Positions 1 to 5,786 of a stretch of 6,495 nucleotides of DNA are shown in pieces (the first letter of the stretch is position 1; every line of letters begins with the position of its first letter). Source of the DNA: CBDUXZ01 sp965371325 [NCBI: uncultured bacterium] (GTDB lineage: Bacteria; JAUYMQ01); contig CBDUXZ010000112.1 of the NCBI GenBank assembly GCA_965371325.1, forward strand, positions 1 through 6,495, in the 5' to 3' direction. Below the pieces are notes generated by a model. That model was not told where the DNA came from and made no database searches. It worked only from the letters and a program-made list of their open reading frames with translations. A program made the translations under genes and the position numbers.

Positions 1-871
1 GTGACATGAAGCCGGGTATCTGTGTCGGCATCGGCGCGCCCGGTCCGAACCCCTCCTCCCGGTTGACCCACAGGCACAGGACCGTGCCGATGTCCGTCAG
101 TGGATCGCCCAGGGTGCACATGTCCCAGTCGTAAACTGCGATGCAGTGTCCCGGGTCATCCTCCGCCACGGCCATATTATCGAGCCGCCAGTCGTTGTGA
201 AGAAGGGTGGAGGAGGGGGACTTCGGGAGATTGTCGAGGAGCCACTTCGAGATCTCAATCGCCGCGGGAAGATCAGCCGTTTTGGAACGCTCGTAACGCG
301 CCGTCCATCCCTCGACCTGGCGCTTCAAGAAGCCGTCGGGCTTTCCGATGTCCTGGAGATCGCAGACGGTGGGATCGACAGCGTGAAAATCCACGAGCGT
401 GTCGATGACTACTTCGGAGAGCTTCCGGTTGGCGACGGGATCCTTGCCGCCGCCGAATACGGCCGGCACCTCCCGCCGCACGATGATCCCCTGCCGGCGC
501 TCCATGATGAAGAACGGTGCGCCTATGACGGCGGGATCGTTGCAGAAGACGAAAGCCCGGGGGGCCGGCGGGAACCCGCGGTACAGCCGCGAGAGAGCCT
601 GGTACTCCCTTCCCATGTCGTGGGCGGTCTTGGCCACGGGCCCGACAGGGGGACGCCTGAGGACGTATTCCTGCGCGTTGTCTCCTTCGCCGAAACGGAG
701 AAGATAGGTCAGGTTCGCGTGGCCTCCCCCGAACTGTTCCACGGCCATCGGCTTCCCGGCGCCTTCCAGTTTTTCCTCGAGGTACTCCTGGAGCTTCTCC
801 TCGTCGAGCGCCTCGCCCTTGCGGGGCGGGATGAGCGCATCGGAGGCCGTCAGATCGTTCTTTTCGGTCAT
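1..871 (-). CDS. APH-fold phosphotransferase, ACAD10/11-LvaA-like (3' end outside window)
   Basis: This gene encodes a small-molecule kinase of the aminoglycoside phosphotransferase/choline kinase fold; 290 codons are visible and the C-terminus lies beyond the left edge. Seen: a nucleotide-binding N-lobe with GGGHANLTYLL (about residues 49-59), YVLRRPP and HDMGREY; the catalytic loop HNDWRLDN with H225, D227 and N232; and the metal-binding YDWDMCTLGDP with D248. The phrases HDMGREY, VIGAPFFIMER and TLGDPLTDIG are typical of the family fused to or adjacent to acyl-CoA dehydrogenases (ACAD10/ACAD11) and of bacterial LvaA, not of true aminoglycoside-resistance enzymes. Known members of that group phosphorylate 4-hydroxyacyl-CoA, so a hydroxyacyl-CoA substrate is inferred, not shown. 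The ATG at 871 is the only usable start, because an in-frame TGA lies just upstream (917-919) with no other start codon between; a weak AGGCAGGG ribosome site precedes it. The protein is cytoplasmic, with no signal peptide or membrane segment. The gene is divergent from the DUF898 gene. Confidence 0.9.
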   Translation of the reverse strand, partial: MTEKNDLTASDALIPPRKGEALDEEKLQEYLEEKLEGAGKPMAVEQFGGGHANLTYLLRFGEGDNAQEYVLRRPPVGPVAKTAHDMGREYQALSRLYRGFPPAPRAFVFCNDPAVIGAPFFIMERRQGIIVRREVPAVFGGGKDPVANRKLSEVVIDTLVDFHAVDPTVCDLQDIGKPDGFLKRQVEGWTARYERSKTADLPAAIEISKWLLDNLPKSPSSTLLHNDWRLDNMAVAEDDPGHCIAVYDWDMCTLGDPLTDIGTVLCLWVNREEGFGPGAPMPTQIPGFMS

Positions 872-918
872 GATCCCTGCCTTGTTTGCGATCCTCTTTC
901 TATAAGCGATTCCCCTTC

Positions 919-949
919 AAAAAACCAGCGCGGCCCCTCCGCCCCGCTG
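919..949 (-). terminator. Terminator-like hairpin with T6 tract, minus strand
   Basis: Read on the minus strand, CAGCG (949-945), a GGG bulge and CGG (941-939) pair with CCGCGCTG (933-926) around an AGGGG loop. One G and then six T residues (924-919) follow. This is the shape of an intrinsic terminator or attenuator. It lies 47 bases upstream of the phosphotransferase start, so it would end a transcript coming from about 950-1200, or act inside that gene's leader. The GGG bulge weakens the stem. Confidence 0.4.
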
Positions 950-1112
950 CATGTAATGATTGACCCTCCCGCGCTCCTCGTCCAGGATTGAACGGTCGGG
1001 GGCGAGGCGCTCGTGGCGTGAGATCATCTGGTCGTGAATCGGCGATCGGGAAAACCTCGCACGCCTCGCCGGGCTCACGAAGAGCAAATAGTCGGAGCGA
1101 CGGCGAGCCTGG

Positions 1113-1138
1113 CTTGCCGCGGGGCAGGGCGCGGCAAG
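1113..1138. repeat. Perfect 9-bp inverted repeat (hairpin)
   Basis: CTTGCCGCG at 1113-1121 and its exact reverse complement CGCGGCAAG at 1130-1138 flank an 8-base GGGCAGGG loop. Neither strand has a T-run next to it, so it is not an intrinsic terminator by itself. It is the strongest simple hairpin in the intergenic region and lies about 40 bases before the plus-strand terminator-like structure. It could be a structured RNA element or an operator-like palindrome. Confidence 0.55.
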
Positions 1139-1179
1139 AGCGCATGGGGAGCCCTGCAGAGGACTCAAGCCAATCGCCC

Positions 1180-1214
1180 CCCGCCCCGATACGCTGATCA
1201 GGGGCCGGGTTTTT
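1180..1214 (+). terminator. Terminator-like hairpin with T5 tract, plus strand
   Basis: CCC-G-CCCC-GAT (1180-1190), a six-base ACGCTG loop and ATC-A-GGGG-CC-GGG (1197-1209) form a GC-rich stem with small internal bulges, followed by TTTTT (1210-1214). The orientation would end a plus-strand transcript. No plus-strand gene lies upstream (the neighbour there is on minus), so it would serve an unannotated small RNA or act as an attenuator in the leader of the DUF898 gene, whose ATG is 90 bases further on. Confidence 0.45.
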
Positions 1215-1292
1215 CATGTCTGCACCGCACTGAAGCAGAACTTCCATTTTCTTAGACGGGTGTCGGCTGACCCGGAGGGGACGTGTTCCCGC

Positions 1293-1300
1293 GGGGAGGA
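1293..1300 (+). promoter_or_regulatory. Ribosome binding site for the DUF898 gene
   Basis: GGGGAGGA lies directly upstream of the ATG at 1304, with a short A-rich spacer. It supports 1304 over the upstream in-frame GTG at 1283, although that codon also has a GGAGG four bases before it. Confidence 0.55.
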
Positions 1301-1303
1301 AAA

Positions 1304-2560
1304 ATGAAGTGTCCAAAGTGCGGTTTCATTCAGGGACCTCGAGAAGAGTGTAAGAAGTGTGGCAAGGCGATGAATCCCATCGGCCCGGAGGCCCATCCTT
1401 CCATGGGGCGACTGGATCCGCCCGACTCCTCGGTTTTGAAGACGCCGGATCCCCTGGCTGAGGCGGGGCTCACCCTTGAACCGCTCCCGGGCGCCCCGGA
1501 CGTGATTAGCGATGCGATCTCCCCCACCGTCCCGGAGCCTCCCGGCACGCCCCCGCTCGAACTGGCGACACCCATCTCCGCGCCCCCCCCAACGGTGGAC
1601 GGGGTGCCGGAGGTGCCCTCCGAGGGTTTCCGAAAGGCTTCCTTCCACGGAAGCGGCGGTCCGCTTTTCGTCATTCATCTTGTGAACGGTTTTCTGACCA
1701 TGATCACCTTGGGCATCTACGTCTACTGGGCGAAGGTGAAAGTGCGCCGCTACCTTCTGGGCCAGTCTGCATTCGAGAGTGACCGCTTCGAGTTTCACGG
1801 TACGGGCAAGGAACTCTTGCGCGGTTGGGCGAAGGCGATGCTCATCTTCTTCATCCCCTTTGTCGCGTTGAACTTCCTTCCGGCAATTATCGGACGTGGC
1901 GCCGGGGAGCCGATAGCGGGACTTCTCCAGTTCGGGCTTATCATCGGGTTCATGCCGCTCGTGTTGGCGAGCGCCCGGCGTTACCGCATGAGCCGCACCT
2001 CCTGGCGGGGCATTCGCTTCTCTTTCCGGGGGCGGGTCATTGATTTCGTGAAGCTCTTCTTCAAGGGAGCGCTCCTGAACATCGTGACGCTTGGCCTGTA
2101 CTCGCCGATTTTCAAGACGAAGTGGCACGACTTCATGACGGCCCACACGTACTTCGGGAACACTCGGTTCGAGTTCGACGGCAAAGGCAAGGATCTCTAC
2201 CGCCCGTTCCTCATTGCGCTGGTTCTGCTCCCCTTCACACTGGGCATCTCGTGGATCTGGTACAGGGCGACCACCCGGCGTTTCTACTGGGATCACACCA
2301 CCCTGGGCGACGCCCGGTTCCGTTGCACCGTGACGGGCGGGGAGCTCTTTTTTCTCTATCTGACCAACGCGCTCCTCTTCATGTTTACGCTCGGGCTTGC
2401 CTATCCCTGGGTGCAGGTGCGGGTGGCGCGGTTCCATCTCCAGCGGGTTTCTCTCGAGGGGCCGCTCGATCTGGCCCGCATCCAGCAGGATGCCCAGTCG
2501 GCCTCCGCGTCCGGCGAGGAACTGGCGGGCTTCTTCGATATGGATCTCGACTGGGCCTAG
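1304..2560 (+). CDS. Zinc-ribbon DUF898 (YjgN family) multi-pass membrane protein
   Basis: A 418-residue inner-membrane protein of the DUF898/YjgN family, whose biochemical function is unknown. Seen: an N-terminal zinc-ribbon knuckle CPKCG...CKKCG (C3, C6, C16, C19); a Pro-rich, probably disordered linker (about 22-106); then a membrane domain built from repeated units. Five FxF-Gly type boundaries occur near residues 114, 162, 239, 289 and 339. The strongest units share N-x-LL-xxxTLG-x-Y (N128/TLG135, N259/TLG262, N355/TLG362), and there are about six hydrophobic segments. The C-terminus (about 385-418) is soluble and acidic. I start at the ATG 1304, preceded by GGGGAGGA (1293-1300), because it puts MKCPKCG at the very N-terminus; a GTG at 1283, with its own GGAGG at 1274-1278, would add seven residues. 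An M48 peptidase follows 84 bases downstream on the same strand, a pairing common for DUF898. The family assignment is firm; the role is unknown. Confidence 0.9.
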   Translation: MKCPKCGFIQGPREECKKCGKAMNPIGPEAHPSMGRLDPPDSSVLKTPDPLAEAGLTLEPLPGAPDVISDAISPTVPEPPGTPPLELATPISAPPPTVDGVPEVPSEGFRKASFHGSGGPLFVIHLVNGFLTMITLGIYVYWAKVKVRRYLLGQSAFESDRFEFHGTGKELLRGWAKAMLIFFIPFVALNFLPAIIGRGAGEPIAGLLQFGLIIGFMPLVLASARRYRMSRTSWRGIRFSFRGRVIDFVKLFFKGALLNIVTLGLYSPIFKTKWHDFMTAHTYFGNTRFEFDGKGKDLYRPFLIALVLLPFTLGISWIWYRATTRRFYWDHTTLGDARFRCTVTGGELFFLYLTNALLFMFTLGLAYPWVQVRVARFHLQRVSLEGPLDLARIQQDAQSASASGEELAGFFDMDLDWA

Positions 2561-2587
2561 CCGGGACCGGTAGAATCATGCCGCACA

Positions 2588-2629
2588 GCGGGCCCTCGAG
2601 CCGGCGGGCGGTCGGAAGATCGGGCCCGC
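2588..2629 (+). repeat. 8-bp inverted repeat between DUF898 and M48 genes
   Basis: GCGGGCCC at 2588-2595 and its exact reverse complement GGGCCCGC at 2622-2629 enclose 26 bases. The structure fills most of the 84-base gap and ends three bases before the GGAGG (2633-2637) serving the GTG start of the peptidase. No T-tract follows, so it is not an intrinsic terminator. It may affect message stability or translation of the second gene. Confidence 0.4.
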
Positions 2630-2644
2630 GTTGGAGGCCGAACC

Positions 2645-3826
2645 GTGCAGAGCGGCGGAGGCCTTGAGCAGATGCGGACCGACTGGGAAGCGCACTACCT
2701 GGACGGACAGACCCCCACCCGCCACCGCGTAACCCTACATCTCACCGAGGGCGGTCTTCAGATCCGGTTCCCGAAGGGGCCGGCGCTCTGGTGGCCCTAC
2801 GATGAAGTTCGACTGGCTTCCTCCTTTCATGCCGACGATCCGGCGAGGCTCGAGCACGGTGGCGAGTTTCCCGAGATCGTCCAGGTCTCTGATCCCGCCT
2901 TCGTCTCCACGCTTCGCACATTCACGCCCGGTATTCACTCGCCGGTTCGGCACACTTCCCTGCGCCTGCACTGGCGATCGATAGCGTTGCTGGCGGCGGC
3001 CGGAATTGTATCGATCGCCCTCGTTCTTTATCTGTGGCTCATACCCGTCATGGCCTCCCTGATCGCGCCTTATGTACCGGTGAGCTGGGAGAAGGAGCTG
3101 GGCCTGCCGGTTCTTGAAGCGCTTGCCCCCGAAGGGAGCCGATGCACGGATGAGGCGCGCATCGCGCCGCTGACCGAGATCGTCCGGCGGCTCGAAGAGA
3201 CCATTCCCGACCGCCGCTATGATTTTCGCCTGATCGTCGTTAACGAGAGCGCCATGAACGCCGTCGCGGTGCCGGGCGGAACCATCGTGATCTTTCAGGG
3301 GCTCCTTGACAGGACCCGCACGCCGGAGGAGCTGGCGGGCGTCGTGGCGCACGAGATGCAGCACGTTGCCCAGCGCCACATCATGAAGCTGATTCTTGAG
3401 CATGCCTCATCGAGCGTCATCATTTCTGCCGTGACCGGGGACGGAGGTGATGCGCTGGCCTTCGGCCTCGAGAGCGCCAAGACCCTCGGTCTGCTTCGTT
3501 ACAGCCGGGAGCACGAAGCCGAGGCGGACGCGGCCGGCCTGCAGATGCTGAAGAGGGCGGGGATCGATCCGCGCGGCATGATCGCCTTCTTCAAGACCAT
3601 GAATGAAGAGGGGAGCGGCGCGCTCCCCGCCGGCCTGAATTATCTCTCCACCCATCCCGACACGCTCTGGCGGATCGAACAGCTGCAAAAACAACTCCCC
3701 GCGCCCGGTAAAACTTTCGCGCCCCTCCTCCCGGAGATTGACTGGGAGAGTGCAAGAAAGGTCTGTGCGGAAGAGCCAAGGCCCCAACGCGCTGCGTTCC
3801 TTGTAAGACAGGGTGTCGCGGATTAG
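2645..3826 (+). CDS. M48 family membrane-anchored zinc metallopeptidase
   Basis: A 393-residue zinc endopeptidase of the M48 (HtpX/Ste24/BepA-like) clan. Residues 1-110 form a soluble, probably beta-rich N-terminal domain of the kind found in DUF898-linked M48 proteins (the DUF7092-type region). One transmembrane helix spans about 112-133, with Arg/His-rich sequence before it, so the peptidase domain is predicted to be periplasmic. Catalytic features: NAVAVPGG, then HEMQH (H236, E237, H240) followed by VAQRH, and the third zinc ligand in EAEAD (E291, with D295). LSTHPDTLWRI matches the conserved STHP segment. The only two cysteines, C167 and C374, both lie in the periplasmic part and may form a disulfide. 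Two starts are plausible: GTG 2645 with GGAGG seven bases away (used here) or ATG 2672 with GGAGG ten bases away, which gives 384 residues. It follows the DUF898 gene on the same strand and is probably co-transcribed. The substrate is unknown. Confidence 0.9.
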   Translation: MQSGGGLEQMRTDWEAHYLDGQTPTRHRVTLHLTEGGLQIRFPKGPALWWPYDEVRLASSFHADDPARLEHGGEFPEIVQVSDPAFVSTLRTFTPGIHSPVRHTSLRLHWRSIALLAAAGIVSIALVLYLWLIPVMASLIAPYVPVSWEKELGLPVLEALAPEGSRCTDEARIAPLTEIVRRLEETIPDRRYDFRLIVVNESAMNAVAVPGGTIVIFQGLLDRTRTPEELAGVVAHEMQHVAQRHIMKLILEHASSSVIISAVTGDGGDALAFGLESAKTLGLLRYSREHEAEADAAGLQMLKRAGIDPRGMIAFFKTMNEEGSGALPAGLNYLSTHPDTLWRIEQLQKQLPAPGKTFAPLLPEIDWESARKVCAEEPRPQRAAFLVRQGVAD

Positions 3827-3858
3827 GGGAGCGGGAAAAAATGACAGGTAATCGGGGG

Positions 3859-3871
3859 GATAGCGCCTATC
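3859..3871. terminator. Small hairpin between convergent genes
   Basis: GATAG-CGC-CTATC is a perfect 5-bp stem, extendable by weak G-U pairs, in the 48-base gap between the tail-to-tail stop codons of the M48 peptidase and dtd. On the minus strand a T6 run lies further on, at about 3836-3841. It might act as a weak shared terminator, but the stem is short and the T-run is not adjacent. Confidence 0.25.
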
Positions 3872-3874
3872 TCT

Positions 3875-4312
3875 TCAGGTTTCCATGAGGATTGTCACGG
3901 GACCGTCGTTCACCAGTGCAACGGCCATCATGGCGCCGAAGCGGCCCGTCTTGACGGGCGCACCCGCAGCGGCCAACGCCCGGGCGAAGGCCTCGACGAG
4001 CGGCCCCGCGGTTTCCGGCGGCGCGGCGTCCATGAAGTTCGGGCGCCGTCCCTTGCGGGTGTCGGCGAGAAGGGTGAACTGGCTCACGACGAGCGCTTCG
4101 CCGCCGACGTCGAGAAGCGACAGATTGAACTTCCCCGCGCTGTCGGCGAATATTCTCAGCTCCGCGCAGCGCCGCGCAAGACGCTCGGCTCCTTCGGGCG
4201 TGTCTTCCCGGGCAACGCCCACGAGGATCAGCATCCCCTGGCCGATCGATGCAATCGTCTCCCCTTCGACGGAGACGGAAGCGCTGCTTGCACGCTGAAT
4301 GACGACTCGCAT
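3875..4312 (-). CDS. dtd: D-aminoacyl-tRNA deacylase (DTD)
   Basis: This cytoplasmic proofreading enzyme hydrolyses D-amino acids (and glycine from mischarged tRNA-Ala) off tRNA, keeping D-residues out of proteins. At 145 residues it has the length usual for bacterial DTD. Diagnostic motifs are intact: the MRVVIQRA N-terminus with V-x-[12 protein letters not shown] (about 57-65), the catalytic SQFTLLAD with S77, Q78, F79 and T80, RKGRRPNF, and the Gly-cisPro substrate-selection motif in NDGPVT (G137, P138). The start is placed at ATG 4312 because family members begin exactly here; an in-frame TTG at 4360 would add 16 residues that look non-homologous. The ribosome site is weak. The gene lies 58 bases downstream of the DUF4340 stop on the same strand and probably shares its transcript. 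Nothing is truncated. Confidence 0.97.
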   Translation of the reverse strand: MRVVIQRASSASVSVEGETIASIGQGMLILVGVAREDTPEGAERLARRCAELRIFADSAGKFNLSLLDVGGEALVVSQFTLLADTRKGRRPNFMDAAPPETAGPLVEAFARALAAAGAPVKTGRFGAMMAVALVNDGPVTILMET

Positions 4313-4337
4313 GATGTAAGCGGGTATTCCGGGTTGG

Positions 4338-4350
4338 CCGCCGCAGGCGG
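4338..4350 (-). repeat. Short GC hairpin between DUF4340 gene and dtd
   Basis: On the minus strand, CCGCC-TGC-GGCGG is a perfect 5-bp stem with a 3-base loop, inside the 58-base spacer upstream of dtd. No T-run follows, so it does not look like an intrinsic terminator. It could be a processing or attenuating stem between the two cistrons. Confidence 0.3.
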
Positions 4351-4370
4351 TCCGTTGCAAAATGGGGCGC

Positions 4371-5786
4371 TCAGTCGCCGGCGGTCTCGTCGTTCTCCGG
4401 CGAGGGAACGAGAACCGGGCTCAGCAATCGCAACTGATCGTAGATATTTTCGACCGCATAGATCGGGATGCTCACGTCCCGCTCACCGTCGGCGTCCGTA
4501 AGGCGCGCGTGTCGCGGGGCGCCCTCACTCTCTCCCGGACTGATCTCGAGCGCGAGAAGTTCGGTCCCGTCTTGAGACGCAACACGAAGAGTCACCTCGA
4601 ATTGCGTTGGCGCGCGGCTCCCCTCCGGCGGTGCGCCATCGTGACGCAGATCCTGGAGCAGCGTAAGAAGGCCCTCGACGTCGGGCGCCTCTTCCTCGTC
4701 TTCCGCGTTGTCGGCAGTTCCGTCCTTGCGCTGCCAGGTATCGCCTTCGCGTGAGAAGCTCGCCTCCACACCGGCGCCGCTGAGCGCAACTGCGTGCGCC
4801 TCCGCGATCTCGCCACGAAAGAGGATATGATCCTCCATCTCCGCGGCGGATCCGGGAATGCGATCGAGAAAACCGCTTGTCAAGGCGACCACGCCTGGTG
4901 CGTTGCTGCGCGCGGCCAGCACATCCTGCTCGGGTGCGTCCTCGGCCGCCCTGCGGAGCCTGACCCAGTTTGTTCCGCTCCTCGACTCGAATGTCACGCT
5001 TACCTCCGGCGCATCGAGCCCATAGGGGCCAAGATCGGTCTCCTCTTCGACGACGAAGCGCTCGACTTCGGTTTCCGTGAGGAGGCCGATGAGGCCGTCC
5101 ACCGCCGTTTCGCTCACAGGGCGGGGATTGTCCTCGAAGCGCCACGCCCCGTTTTCCCTCCGGAGCGTAAACCGCCCCTCTTCACGGGTAAGGGTGATGG
5201 CGCCGATCTCGGATCGGGCGATGGGAAGAAGCCGCCGGTCTCGCAGGCCCTCCAGGCCCAGGTCCATCCGGTTGAAGGAGTAGGCCGCAACCAGGAATAT
5301 TTCCGCCGCCCCCGCAAGGCGCGCATAGCGGGCGTTCCGGGTGAGGTTCTCCGCCCCGAACGCGATGGCATGCCACTTGCCGCCGGCCTCGACCGAGACG
5401 CGAAGGGCGGGGTCGTCGAGGCCGTACTCCGCGGGGTCGACGCCACTCCCCTCGAGTGTCCGCAGCCTCTCCGTCTCCAACATCGCTTCGACGACGGCAA
5501 CGACGGCGGATTGATTCGCCGCAAGCGTTCTCGGCGCCGCGATTCGCCAGCGGCCCTCCCCGCCGTTCTTCGTCTCGCCGTTTCCCTTTGCGCGCGTGAT
5601 CAAAACTTCCGGCTCGCCCGCGCGTACGATCTTCAGGGCCGCGACGTCTTCCTTCTTTAGATCAAAGGTGCGCTTCTCGAGGGATTCCTGCCCGGCCTTC
5701 TCCTCCTCCCATCGTGTGGCGAGGAAGTATCCGGATCCCATAAGGAGCGCGATGACGAGGTAGGTGAACGCGGCGCGGCGGCTCAT
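4371..5786 (-). CDS. DUF4340 domain protein, ABC-transport auxiliary
   Basis: A 471-residue membrane-anchored extracytoplasmic protein of the DUF4340 family, found in operons with GldG-like proteins and ABC exporters; its molecular function is unknown. Seen: one N-terminal hydrophobic helix (about residues 6-23) behind MSRR, giving an N-in anchor with the bulk outside. Three consecutive units of about 110-130 residues follow, near 47-174, 193-310 and 327-451. Units 1 and 2 share a W+I/F turn, a helical stretch, and YGLDDP (121-126) or YGLDAP (255-260), then a strand-rich half. Unit 3 is diverged, lacks YGLD and contains an acidic loop (about 359-369). The start ATG at 5786 overlaps the stop of the upstream gene as ATGA, indicating translational coupling. 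The family assignment comes from architecture, motif and context; the repeat reading is my own alignment by eye. Confidence 0.88.
   Translation of the reverse strand: MSRRAAFTYLVIALLMGSGYFLATRWEEEKAGQESLEKRTFDLKKEDVAALKIVRAGEPEVLITRAKGNGETKNGGEGRWRIAAPRTLAANQSAVVAVVEAMLETERLRTLEGSGVDPAEYGLDDPALRVSVEAGGKWHAIAFGAENLTRNARYARLAGAAEIFLVAAYSFNRMDLGLEGLRDRRLLPIARSEIGAITLTREEGRFTLRRENGAWRFEDNPRPVSETAVDGLIGLLTETEVERFVVEEETDLGPYGLDAPEVSVTFESRSGTNWVRLRRAAEDAPEQDVLAARSNAPGVVALTSGFLDRIPGSAAEMEDHILFRGEIAEAHAVALSGAGVEASFSREGDTWQRKDGTADNAEDEEEAPDVEGLLTLLQDLRHDGAPPEGSRAPTQFEVTLRVASQDGTELLALEISPGESEGAPRHARLTDADGERDVSIPIYAVENIYDQLRLLSPVLVPSPENDETAGD
5783..5786 (-). promoter_or_regulatory. ATGA start/stop overlap (translational coupling)
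   Basis: The TGA stop of the GldG-like gene (5785-5783) overlaps the ATG of the DUF4340 gene (5786-5784). This four-base overlap indicates coupled translation and probably matched amounts of the two proteins. It also fixes the DUF4340 start. Confidence 0.85.

Larger units (their letters stand above)
872..1303. other. Long divergent intergenic region rich in inverted repeats
   Basis: This 432-base stretch separates the minus-strand phosphotransferase from the plus-strand DUF898 gene. No ORF in it looks clearly genuine. It holds terminator-like hairpins on both strands (926-949 with a T6 on minus; 1180-1209 with a T5 on plus). It also holds a perfect 9-bp hairpin at 1113-1138, a 9-bp repeat pair at 1001-1009 and 1062-1070, and a further 9-bp pairing at 1068-1076 with 1105-1113. 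It must also contain the promoters of both flanking genes, but I see no convincing -35/-10 pair. It could be a regulatory leader, a small-RNA gene, or the remains of a small gene on the minus strand. Confidence 0.6.

Noticed and set aside
899-904. TATAGA on the minus strand as the -10 of the phosphotransferase promoter
   Set aside because: No acceptable -35 element is found at 16-18 bases upstream, so it stays an isolated hexamer.
146-991. Long plus-strand ORF of 281 codons
   Set aside because: It lies antisense to the phosphotransferase, whose motifs on the minus strand are unmistakable. Its own translation matches no family and is a shadow of GC-rich codons.
950-1214. Known structured RNAs (6S, SRP, RNase P, tmRNA, cobalamin, c-di-GMP, TPP, SAM riboswitches) or a tRNA
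   Set aside because: I looked for their signature sequences on both strands and found none. Folding alone does not identify a class.
1214-2437. Minus-strand ORF of 407 codons
   Set aside because: It is the antisense frame of the DUF898 gene. The plus strand shows zinc ribbon, membrane segments and repeats, while this one is a His/Arg/Glu-rich shadow.
2547-2576. TCGACT-18-TAGAAT as an internal promoter before the M48 gene
   Set aside because: The -10 match is fair but the -35 is poor and the spacing is 18. A single near-match in GC-rich DNA is weak evidence, and co-transcription with DUF898 explains expression.
4313-4360. Longer dtd starting at TTG 4360
   Set aside because: The added 16 residues are not part of DTD. 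Family members begin at MRVVIQRA and have about 145 residues, matching ATG 4312.
4794-5660. Plus-strand ORF of 288 codons
   Set aside because: It is antisense to the DUF4340 gene, whose frame has an N-terminal anchor, repeats and a coupled start.
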